From assembly GCF_000006565.2 (NCBI RefSeq), contig NC_031473.1:2458134-2522133 (forward strand): 64,000 nt of DNA, given 5' to 3'. The position numbers were made by a program, and so were the translations under genes. Under the pieces are notes generated by a model. The model was not told the origin of the DNA and ran no database searches. It worked only from the letters and a program-made list of their open reading frames with translations. This stretch comes from Toxoplasma gondii ME49 (lineage: Eukaryota > Apicomplexa > Conoidasida > Eucoccidiorida > Sarcocystidae). Numbering within the stretch: the first letter of the stretch is position 1; every line of letters begins with the position of its first letter. Below are positions 50,501-62,200 of the stretch, one piece after another.

Positions 50501-52660
50501 CATCTGAGGAGCAGTTTTCTCTTGCTGTTCATACGCCTAATCGCAATACCTCATACATGTGACGCAAAGAACATAAGCGTTGTGCAAAGATAGCCCCCAC
50601 CCCGGACTTGACCGAGTGTCGCCATTCAGGCTTCGGACCTGCTACTTGCTTACGCAACATGGGCTCCTGCCCGTCTTATGGCCTTGCTTTCTTCTGTAAA
50701 AAGCATTGGCCAAGAAACATCTGACTGCAACAGATGCGGTGGAAGAGTTGTTTCGTCTCAAGGTGCAATAGACACTCTCGACTCTTCCAGAAAGCCTCTA
50801 CAGCTTCGAAAAAATCCAAAGCTTTCCTGTCCACTCAACCACATCTTTGTTTCTTGTCGCGCACTCTTTCCTTCACCTCACCTCCAAAGGTCCACGAGTT
50901 TCCTCCGTTCTTTTGTCGACTGTCGACTAAGAAACGAACTTCAAAGAGACTAAAGGGCACTCACAAACCACCTTCAGCACCCTCGAGGCTGCAGCATAGA
51001 CGCTGTTCCCGATTGCGTTTTGCGTACGTTCCCGGAGATCTTTTGCGTGGAAGAACTGTAAATGTCTTTGTACTGTGTATGGAGTTTGTCCGTTCAATTT
51101 CTCGGTAGTGTTACGTTTATCTTCGAACCTATGCATGCACTACCAGTCAACTTTGTGTCAGAAGGGTCTCATGCGATGTGCCTTTTTAGAAAAACGGAAA
51201 CGAAGTCCATTTCAAGCTTCTGAAATCGGTTTTTGCGTTGGCGTTTATCGGGACAAGGTGGCCATTGCTTGCTGTTGTCGATAGGGGATGATTTAGAATC
51301 TCTACAAAAAAACGCTCCACAAGATTTTCTGTAAACTCGCTTTGCACACTTCCTCCGTGCTGGTGTTATGTGCCCTTGCTGCAGAGTGAGGGTCCTTTCC
51401 GCCGCTGGGGGTGCAAAAGGAAACCTCCAAGAAACAGGATTCAATACGTTTCAGAAGGAACACGAGTCGGCAAAAAGTGTAGCACGCAAGAGCTTCGTTT
51501 TTGTGCCTCCTTTCTGCGTGAGCATCACACGCACCGGACATAAAAAGCTTTCACGCAGTTCCAATACAGGTGCCAGGTCAACAAAAGATCGATCCGCGTT
51601 CTTTTGTGTACAAGCGAACACAACGAAGGGGCTTGCCAAAGTGAGGATCCTTGAATTTGTTGAACTTGTTTCTACGCGTCGGAAGTCACGTGACAGCCAG
51701 TCGGTGTCTCCGCTGCATTTGAAGAAACGAAAGAGGAAGCGTGAAGACAGAGAAGATCTTCTGTCGGTGAAAATCTATTGTATAAGGAGCGCGTGCGAGC
51801 TCCACCCTGTTGCCAACGAGAAATTCAAATCCGCCTGACAGACCTTCCTCGCCTAAGACGAAGACGAATCTGTGTCAGGCACAACGAACGTGAGCGTGAG
51901 GCTTTGCATCCGGACGCCACTGTCTGCTCGAGTGAAGAAGTTGGCGCTGAATGTGCCTGTTCCTTTTATAGAGTTCAACCGCTTCTGCTAGGTGTGAATT
52001 TGTGCGCTTCCGGGGGACTTCTGAAGCCTCTTCTTCGAAAACAAATTCCTTGAACAAGTCGCATGTGTGGGCGACATTTTGTTTTCCAGCACTTGGAAGA
52101 AAGAAAATGACACACACCCTCGGGAAAGCAACGAATAGAGGAAATTCCGAGATTCCTCTACACAGTGAACGAAAACATCTCTCCAGCGAACCCAGAAAAT
52201 GTGACTTCTTTTAAAGGAAAGGCGATGAAGGTTTGACTTTGCTGAAACAAGGAACGACTACTAGATAAAAGTATCTTTGAAAACGTCTTGTGCATTCATC
52301 GAAAAGCAACAAACAAGTGAACGAATGCGGCGGCACCGTGGCACTCGATTAAAGTGGAGATCTCTCCAAAAACAGATTTTTCCTCGAGAATGCTTTCGAG
52401 GCAACATTTTGGAAAAGCGCAAACTCTTTGTGCTCCTCCACAAACTGGCGAAACGGACAGGGCCGCCTGGGGGCCGGCGCGTACCCTGTTCGTCTCCCAG
52501 TTTTTGGAATTAAAACTCAAAACAAATTCACAGAAAGCCTCGCTAACTCGTCACAGTCAGAGAACCTCAGCAGTAAATGACGACTGTCTCAATACGTCAT
52601 TCAAGTCTAGTAATTTCGTCGGGGGGGGGGACTCATGCTAATATCCCATTATCTCTGCTC
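47585..52660. other. ~5 kb interval with no recognised gene
   Basis: Contains the presumed promoter and 5' UTR of the leftward unknown gene, a (TA)n-like patch around 49575-49700, and a direct repeat of GCGATAGGTGAA at about 50300-50325. The short open frames on both strands give translations without recognisable motifs or consistent splice phase. Confidence 0.55.
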
Positions 52661-52668
52661 TCTCTCCA

Positions 52669-52692
52669 TATATATATATATATATATATATA
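52669..52692. repeat. (TA)n microsatellite next to a G-run
   Basis: TA dinucleotides preceded by a ten-G run at about 52621-52630. A second TA tract of similar length lies at 52841-52879. Confidence 0.92.
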
Positions 52693-52840
52693 AAGATATG
52701 TAGATGAAGATATATATAGATATGTTGAAGAGACAGACAGAATTATTCATTCGTCAATTCAACAAGCGCCTTCGCATGTTTGGTATCGCTCCATGTGCAC
52801 GCGCATGTCTTCGTAGCATTCACATGTCGCGCTGTACAGC

Positions 52841-52879
52841 ATATATATATATATATATACACATATATATATATATATA
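52841..52879. repeat. (TA)n microsatellite
   Basis: Two TA runs separated by ACACA, about 150 bp after the tract at 52669. Confidence 0.92.
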
Positions 52880-53155
52880 GATAATTGCCTGCAAGTAACA
52901 GAAGAAACGTGTAGGTATATTCTCTATCCGGAGAAAGAGACAATTGAGTATAGAAAGTGTGCCGGCTTTTGTGGCAAAGCAAGACACGGAAAAAAAGATT
53001 ATACATTTGATATGGAGTGGAGATCGAAACAATGAACCAGACGGGGGAATTACGGTGAATAAGCGTTTTCGTACTTTTTGCGTGTTCGGCCGTTTCTTTC
53101 GTTTCGTTTTCCCCTCTCTTTCGTTCTTGCAGTTCTCTTCTCGTTCCTCGTCTTC

Positions 53156-55041
53156 TTACGCACCTCCGCCGTTTCGATTTAGTCCGTCCACGGCTGTCTT
53201 CTCGTTTCGTCTCTCTGCTTCCCCGGACAGCGCAGTACATGTTCCCCGACTTTTCAACAGCGGTCGCGCCGTCCGCCAATGTCCTTCGACCTTCGAAGGG
53301 AAAGCTCGTTTCTCGTCGCAGATATGAGAGCTCTCCAGACGGAGATGCCGCTGACCGAGAAGCAGAAGCCAGCGGAAAAACGACGAAGACGAACGACAAG
53401 CGAGAGGGAGAAAGGAGGAGAAGAGACACAGTGGAAAAGCAGGAGAGAAAGAAGAAGCGAAGCAAGGAGCAGAAGCCAAACATGACGAAGGGAGAAGACC
53501 AGAAGTTGGAGACATGGTAGACGAGAAAGAAGAGGAGCGAGAAGAGAGAGAAGACGAAGAAGCAAGAAGAGCCGAGAGAAAACAAGGAAGCTGTTTTTCA
53601 GCAGAAAACGAAGAATTGGAGATGGCGTAGACCCCCGCATAAACAGGGAGAGGAGAGTGAGAATGAGAAACAGAGGAAGAATCAGACGAGGCAAATGCGG
53701 TAAAAAACAGAAAAGCCGTGATGCTGCTGCCAGTGCAAGAGACGACGAGAAGGCAGAAACAGCCGAAGGAAAAGAGGAGCAACGCGACGAAGAAGCGACA
53801 GAAGGAAAAGGAAGGGGAAATGACAAAGAACCAGAAACTTGCCAAGCAGAAAAAGGATCACAAGACGAGCGTGACACACTGTCTCCACCTCACTCTCCTG
53901 TTTTGTGTTGGTGTACATCCACCTCCGCGTATTCCTCTTCGCCAGTATTGAGGGACATTGTTTCTGCCTCATGCGTTCTTTCTCCTTCTTCTCTCGCTTC
54001 TTCCTTACGCAGTCCTTCTAATTCTCCTGCCTGTGCGTTCCTTGCCTGGTACCCTTCTTTGCATGCACACGTAGTCGACTGCATGCAGTTCTTCGACAGT
54101 GTTCTGCATGCGTTCTTTCGGAGTGGTTTAATTCTCTCCTCTCCTGCCGCTTTCCTCTCAATGCCAAGCTTCACACCGGCGTCGTGTGTTTGCCATGCTT
54201 TCGCATGACGAACGCGACAGTCTCCACTTTCGTCTTCTCTCTCCTCTCTCCTCTCTCCCCTGTCTCTTCTGTGTCTCGGTGTTCTGTTCATGATCGCTGC
54301 ACCCTGTGCGACTCTTTTTGTTGTCGCCTTGACCCCAACTCCCTTCTCCCTGCGTTCGTTCTTCGCACCCTAGATCTTTTCTCTCTCGGCGTTCTCTTTT
54401 CGCGGTTCAGTCCACAAGACAGCTTGAAATTGTGGCTTCCCTTCTCTGGATTGTCTCTGAGTTTCCTCGTCTCTCCCCTCTCGCTGGGTATGCATCGCCT
54501 TGACTGCAACGGAGACAGCGCCCCGCCAGAGTTCTCTCCCTTTCGCCTCTCGCGCGACGCGCGCCGACTCCGACGCCCAGAAACCTGGCGGAACGCACGG
54601 ACTTGTCTGCTTCCCACTGGCCACTGCTTCTCTCACCGAGAGAGGGCCAACGAGAGAACACGGAGAAGAAGAGAGCGAAGAAGAGAGCACAGAGGAAGAA
54701 GAGAAAGACGAGGAGGAAGAAGAGAAAGACGAGGAAGAAGAAGAGAAAGATGAGGAGGAAGAAGAGAAAGGTGAAGCAGAGTGCGAAGAAGGGAGAGGTG
54801 ACGGTGTCAAGAGCGAAGAGGCAGAGGCGATCGGGAGGTCAAACGAGGAAGGAGACTGGAGAAAGGAAGGAAGAAACTGCGAAGAAGAATGAGAACAGCC
54901 TGCGCGTGCGACCTGCGAGAAAACGAAATCTGACGGACGAGACGGAGGAACCACGTAGGGATGGTATGTCTCAGAAGCCGGGAAGAGAGAAGGAGTTGCA
55001 GGTTCGTCTGAAGTCGACACAACATGGCAAGCAGGAGACAT
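53156..55041. other. Low-complexity, purine-rich (plus) / pyrimidine-rich (minus) tract, possibly part of a Ser-rich gene on the minus strand
   Basis: Long frames are open on both strands because one strand is almost all GA triplets. The minus strand gives Ser/Leu/Phe-rich translations and the plus strand gives Glu/Lys/Arg-rich ones. The best single candidate starts at a true ATG at 55041 on the minus strand (MSPACHVVSTSDEPATPS), runs through three (FSSSSS) repeats, and meets a GTGAGAG donor-like site near 54640. I could not find a downstream exon that keeps phase. A plus-strand frame at 53239-53520 (MFPDFSTAVAPS) is an equally weak alternative. No function is proposed. Confidence 0.3.
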
Positions 55042-55898
55042 CCAGGAGTTGAAAAACTCCCTGATAGCCGGCAGAAGAAGGCGCCAGGTCAGAGAAACAT
55101 CGACGCAGTGGCAAAGGCGTAAGCGACGCTCGGATCGAGCAGAAAAAGACCGGGGAGCAGTGCCTATTTGAAAATCAAATTTAGGAGGATAAAACTACAA
55201 ACGTTTTAAAAGACAATAGAGACAACATCCGAAAATCCTAATTCGTGCGCTTCACGAACTCATGAAAGCAACAGCGGAAAATTGTGTTCAAAAACAAAAG
55301 TCTTTGAAATCCATCTCCAAAGTACGCCATGATACCAAAACATCTTTCCTTTCCTGTGTTCACTGCGTTCTGACGGAATGCCGTCTCGGACTTGTCTTTC
55401 CTTCCTCTCTCGGTACCTCCCTCTCCTTCTCTTTCTAACTTCTTTCGTCTTCGTCCACCCTCTCTCCTTTCGCGTTTTCTCCTCCTGCTGTCTCCCTTTC
55501 TCTGCTTGCTTCTTCCTTCTGTGCAACTTCGTCCGCTTCCTTCTTTCTCTCTTGCGGTTGCGTCTCCGCTGTTTCTCCTCGTGTCTTTTTCTTTCTGTGT
55601 GTCTTACGCGAGAGGACGCAGAGAGACTGAGGAGGAGTGTGCGGAGTGAAAAGAAGAAGAAAGTTCTCTTTTCTGGAGAGACAAGAATGCCCTTCCGCCT
55701 CCCACCGAACTCGCGCGCCGCTTCTGTGGCCAACAAGGCCGCCTTTTTCTCTCTCCGTCAAGAGCGGAGAAAACATGCTGCACATCAAGGAAAGGAACAT
55801 CCACACATGTAAGCGAACGCACGCACCCACATGCAAACATCCTTTACTGACCTTTTTATAAATAAAAATGTATATTTGTAATAAACACGTATATGCAT

Positions 55899-55940
55899 AT
55901 ATAAATATATATATAGATTACTAGATACAGATACATATAA

Positions 55941-55975
<35 letters not shown>
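55899..55975. repeat. (TA)n microsatellite downstream of the metacaspase gene
   Basis: Interrupted TA tract of about 75 bp between the metacaspase stop codon and the low-complexity region. Confidence 0.9.
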
Positions 55976-55977
<2 letters not shown>

Positions 55978-56247
55978 AATATAAATGTATGTATGTATAT
56001 GCAAGTATATGTATACGCATGTGTATATATTATTAGATCTAGATGCATGTGGTCCCCTGATCTTGAGTGTATGTCTGCACGCAGATGCGTACATAAATGC
56101 AGTTTCGTATATATCCGTCATGGTAAAGGTCTCTCTCTCGGAACAACCAGGTACATGAAGATATATGAGTCTACATGTAGAAGTGGATATTGAGGAAAAG
56201 CCGCTTTTTGTGTCTTCGTGGGGAGATCGCAGAGAACGAAGTGAAGC

Positions 56248-59200
56248 CTACGACGCATGCAAGGGCAGAGGCGCGACTGCTGCGGCGTCGGCCATGTCAA
56301 AGTAGGAAGCCTCTCGCCGGAGATTTTTCAGCGCATGCAACAGGCGATACGTGAACCAGCCTGGCGTCATCAGAGAATCCACACAAAGGAATCCGTAAAA
56401 CCCTAAACCCTGTGTTCTCGGGAAGTGGAAAAACGAACAAAGAGGCGAACGCGAGAGAAAGAAAACGCCAGATAACACATGACAGTGGACGACGATAAGC
56501 CGGACGGGAAAAAGGCAGCGAGAGAGAAAATGAGACGCGAAGCGAATAGAAGAGCTAACACCGAGGAAGCATGCGACATAGACGAAGAGCGAAGACGATA
56601 CAGGGACTGAACATTTGAACTGCTTCTTTGCCTAATGTGGTTTTTCATTTCTTGCCGCTTCACCTGTCGGAGTTTGAGATCCTTCCAGGAGAACCTCGGC
56701 TGCAGATGTTCCCTCGTCTGGCACCAAGACGAAAATCGATGCGCGTCCCTCAGAGGTCGTCTGAAAAGGAGCATCGACAACGCGATGTAGACAAATGGAG
56801 TGGAGAAGGAAGACGAGATGTACACGAGGGCTGGGGGATTCTTTAGACGCGCAAACGAAGCGAAAACGAACAAAGACGAAAGCGAATCCATGCCGCGCAG
56901 ACTCGAAAGTGAAAACGAGAGGCAAACGGGTGATGCGGCAGAAGGAAAGTGTGCAAGAACAGAAGGGAAATGGGAGGAAAGCGAAAAGGAAAACCACAGG
57001 GGGAAAGACCAGGGCAAAAAGACAAGGGAAAGGAAGACAGAGAGAAGAAAGGAAACATGCAACGAACGAGACGCAAAAACGTTTTGCGGTCTGTTTCGAG
57101 AGATAAACTTTAAAAGTGGTAAGGCACTAATAGAGAAAGACGAAGGCGAGAGAAATCACCTGGGATACAACAACGGAAATCGTCACAGAAGACACAGAGA
57201 AGAGAGACGGCGGGCAGGAGGGGGAGGAAGAGACGCAGCAGCGAGAAAAAAGAGTGAGCAAAACACGAACGCAGAAAAAACAGGAAGACGACAACGAGAA
57301 GAGAGTTGTCCCGCAAACGTAGAACGAGGTTTATGAAGAAACACAGAAAGGCTGTATGTAGCCACGAAGGAAGAAGGACTCGGAGCGACATCCGAAGGGC
57401 TCTGACAGCGCCTCCGAGATCCGAGAGAAATCCACGACCGAGCCGCAGACCCCCGCGCTGGCGAGAAATGAAGCCAACAGTCGAACAGAGTTGTCTTCCC
57501 CACACACCTTACCGTGACTGCAGAACCAAGTTCACAACCGGAAAAGCGCGTTTCGGTCCTCTGTTTCTCTGAGAGCCCCCCGGTCTCGAGGCGCGGCTCG
57601 GTTGCGCTCTTGGCTCTGGCGGAGACACCCGAAGACTCCGGCGAAACGCAGCCTGCAGATTTCACACGAAACATCTGACGTCGAAAGTCCGCCTCGCCGC
57701 CACTGGGTGGACAGACACCCGGGAGGGCCGAGGGAGAAGGTGAGAAAAGAAACGAAGGAGCTGCAGGGAAGCAGGGCAGAAGGGAGGAAGAAACTCGCGA
57801 GTTCATGAAGAAGAACTTTTCTGCCTCGGGTCTCTGCAAGTCAAGACGGTCAAGACGGGCGGGACCGGAAGGCGAATTGCAGACGCATGCATCTAAAGAA
57901 AGAGCAGAGGACTGAGACGAAAAATACAACGAGGTTGGAACCTAGTTTCGGAGGAAAGAGAGACAGAGAACACAAATCCGAAGAAGAAGAAACACAGATA
58001 AAAGAGACAGAAGAACCTACACAATGGAAAACCGATACAAAAGCGGTAGCGATACCTAGACACATACATCTGCCTATATACCTATATACCTATATACCAA
58101 TATATATATATATATATATATATTTCTATCAGAGGGAATCGATGAAAAACATGTACACATATACATTTGGGGGAGGAGCGACGAACAGCAAGGATAAATA
58201 TGCAGATTTGCATCCTATAGATGTGCGGCTGTCTGCGATATATGTTAAGAAATGAACCTCGCACTAAGAAAAGTTGGATAATTTGCATTGTTTTTCCGTA
58301 CACTCTTTCTCTCTCTCGTGTGTCTGCTTTCCCTTTCGTTCTCTTTAGTCTTCCTTGTTACGTTCCCGGTATTTTGCTTCTCGTTTGCGACGCGTTTTCC
58401 AGTCTGTCGCATTTTGATTCGAGCGTCAGCAACTGGGTTGTCTGAGCTGAAGAAAAAGGCGCGCGCGGAAGACATACAGTGCCTCCCTGTCCTCTCTGTA
58501 TTCACTCTTTCCTGCCTTTGCTCTCGCTTCCGCCTCCGCACGCAGATGTGCACAGGCGTCTCTCTCGCTCTCGGCATGGAGCGCCGAGGGAAACAGAAAA
58601 GGATACCTTGAGAACTGGGGAGAGCGAAGTCGCTCGTTTTCGCAGAGAAGAAGCAAGCGGCGAGAGAGGGGAAGAACCCACACGCGTGACAGCAATCGAA
58701 AATGAGGCAAAGCTGGACCCCTGAAGGCACAAGCGAAGGAAAGGAGAGGAGACAGACAATCCCCCAAAACCGGAGAGGGAAACAGCTGCGAAGAGACATG
58801 AACACAAGACAGAAAAGCCGCGAAAGAGAGAAACGAACGAAGAATCTGCAGGAGAAAAAGACGACCACAGACAACACAGGCGAGAAGAAGGCGGACAAGT
58901 CTCCTTCAAAGAAGAAGGAGAAGGTAGAGGAAAACGCATGATGAACCCTAGTCGAGGAAAGCGAGAGAAGGAGGATGAACGGCGAAACGCCATCTCATCC
59001 GCAGAAAGAACCACACAACTCCTGAAGCTTCTTCTTCTAAACAATGCCAGAAGAATGATCTGCAGAGAACTGTGCCAAGAGAGTGTCGCAATTCAACTCA
59101 CAGAAACACGACAAACGGAGGAAACTGAAAACTCGTTGACGGCCTCTTCTCCCGCCACCCACCTGGAGCAACTGAGTCGACAATGGCCCTCAGTTCGGAC

Positions 59201-62200
59201 CCCAATATAAGCCGACGAACGTCGGGAGATTCGAAATCGTCGGGCAGCAACGCGCCCTCCTACAGGGACAGACAGATCGGCCAGAGGAGAGCGAGAGACG
59301 AGGAATGATAGAAGAGACGCACGCATGTAAAGCGATTCAGCTGAGGCAGGTGTATACGCGGAGAGAGATTTCGACGGATGTCACCAGAAGGAAACAAGAG
59401 ATATTTTGCTCCTTCGAATGAGACGAAGGCGAACAAGAATATCCATGTATCCGCGACAGGATATAGTCCCTCTCCGTACAAGCTTCGAGACAGGCGTCAT
59501 ATGAGATCCACGAGCAAGACGAGGGTCTACTCAGGGCATGCACAGACAGTGAAACGACGCCTGCTCGCACCACACAAAGGCGGGGAGAGAGCAGTGAAAA
59601 CAGATAATACAGAAGCCAGTAAGGAAGCGGGAGAGAGCATAACAGCGCTTTTCTTCACAGAGCGCGTATTTTTTATTTCCCCTAAATTCGAATCTTTGTG
59701 CTAATGCGAGAAATCCACTCGTGAAACCATAGTTGACATATCCTGCAGACAAGAAACAGCTGGAGACTCGAGACTTGCGTTTTCAGAAGACGTCTAAGCA
59801 CGTCCTCCTCGACGCATATTCCTGACACTCATGTTCGAAGCACCGCGAACCAGGTGTCTGTACAGACACCGAGGTCCTCAATCAGACAGCCCACATGCAG
59901 AGACCGCAGCCGTTCTGCGGGTGTTGAACAGTTTCTGACGAATGCGTTCGGAAGAAACCTACGCAGACGGACGAAGCGAAATACGGATGATTAGGAGGAA
60001 GCTGCACGCCACAGCCAGAGAAGAAGAAGAGAATCACGTCGCCTGCAGCAGCCGTCTCCACAAGCGAAGTGAGGTGTCTCTGAAGAAAAACATAGCGAAA
60101 AGAGCAATGAGTCAAATCTGGCTTCGGAATTTTCGTCTGCGTCTGTACCACACGTTGCCCCACAGGCACGGATCGTGGAAAGAGCTCGGGACATGTCTTC
60201 CTGCAATACACCCAAAACATGTCTCTCTGCAGCCTGGAACTTTGCCACGCATTCGGCGAAGGGACACAGGCAATGGGAACCCAGTAAAGCGTCACAGACA
60301 CGATATCTCCATGTGCTGCGCGGTTCGTGTCATTTCTCGCTTCTCTGGCGCTTCTTTTGCTTCCTCGCGTTCTCCTCCTTCACACAGGAATGAATAGATG
60401 CACATATATATACAACTATATACATATATATACATTTATACACGAATAATAGGTGTGTGTTGGAAGGCAGCCAGAGAGAATAACACACATCCACCAGAGA
60501 GAAAATAGAGGCGATATGTGCCAGTGGAAGGATTTTGTACGTCGACGAATAGAACCGCTTTCTGTTGATAAGATCCAAAACCTCGAGAGTGAGAAAACGA
60601 AGAAACGACTGCTGAAGCATCTTTCACCTACAAGAATGTTTGCTTTGGTCGGCGAGTGCAGTGTCTCCTCAGCCTCCGGAGGACCAGTGAGCTTCCTCTT
60701 GTCGGTGTAGAGGCACCTGAAAGAAAAGACGGAGACCGGCCGGAAGCGGCAGACAAAAGAAAAATGACGAGAACCGCGCAGTAGATCGACGAAAAGTGTT
60801 CGTCACGTTTACTAGGAACAGCGATCTTGCAACTGGCTTGAGTCTGCATGGAACTTTGACAAGCAGGTATCTCCAAACCAGACAGCGTGCGTCGCTTCAG
60901 TTGCTCCAAGAGAAACAGATGAATCTCTTTATCAAACCTTCGGGTCGATTCGAAGTCAAAACGATGCCCAAAGTGCTTGGTGTTGCTTCTGCATGGTTCA
61001 TATAAAGAAGCACTGACTCTTCCTATGCTTGCCCGCTTGCGAGAGTCTCATGAGCTAGAACCATACCAGTGGTCCCCGAATAAGACAGGTAAAAAGGCTG
61101 ACTAGGTGCTCTCGGTCTCGTGGTCACTTTCTGCACTTCCATTAACAGCCGAACACCGCACGGAGGCAGAGGCAGCCCCCTGTGTCCGTTCAGACAAGAA
61201 ATGCTGTCAGGTTCACACACGACCAACTCTATCACAAGGGCATGGTTTCTGAAAAGACATTTTGAGCGGAGACATTCGCAGTCACACTGCCAAGAAAAGA
61301 GATGCAGAGAGACTGGCTGCCGCGACGGGAAGATTTGGTGTAGAGTGGTAAACAGGGAATCGTAAAAAAGGCAAACAACCCTTGAAAGTTATCTCTGTCT
61401 CCTTTCTTAGCTTTTCCTCGTTCGCGCGCATCGTGCTGACTTGACACTGTCAAATCCGAAACCATAACGAAGGACATCTGCGAGTTTGATGCAGTCCGCT
61501 GCTGCTCCTTCTGCGAAAGTAGAAAGGACAGAAACAACACAGACGACAGAAATGGCAATGGTGCCTGTTGGAAGGCAAATGATGGAGAGAGATGGAAAAC
61601 ATAAATGGCTTGAGACTGAAACAGAAACGTGAGACACAAACAACAGTAGGAATCAACACATCAAGTTTGAATCGACAGCCACAGACTTCCCCTTGGCGGA
61701 TTCACGGATCCTAATCCACTCTGAAGATCTCACAGTTGACAGAGATGCAAATCAAGAGCACGAAGGAGCGCCAGACGCTTAGAGGCCACCACCGGCGGGT
61801 GTACAGACACCCGAGAAACGGCAAAGTCGGGTCTCACCAAGTTGGCAGAATTTGCCTAAGTAGTTACACCCGACACATAAAGCGCGTTTTGTAGGCGGCC
61901 TGTCTTCGTCTCGAGGTCTCCACTCTTTCGCTCTCTCATTTGGCGTCTGCCTTGCCTGCCGCCTTCCTTTTGCCTCAAAGGACAACCTTCCGGAATTGTT
62001 CTGTGTCGCCGACGGACAGGAACTGTCCGATGCTGTCGCGGACAACATGTTCCTCTCCGCGAGGCAAGTGAGGTCGACGCTCTCGCGTCCCCCGAGCGGG
62101 GCGCTTTGGTCTCTCTGTGGCGAGAAAAGCGACGGAGCACAATCGTTGAAAAGACGTGCACCTTGTTCTCGAGCTCTGCCATATTCTTCTCTCTCACAGG

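Noticed and set aside
56395..56415. Two telomere-like TTTAGGG units (minus strand) in a metacaspase intron
   Set aside because: Two copies are too few to call an interstitial telomeric tract; chance is sufficient.
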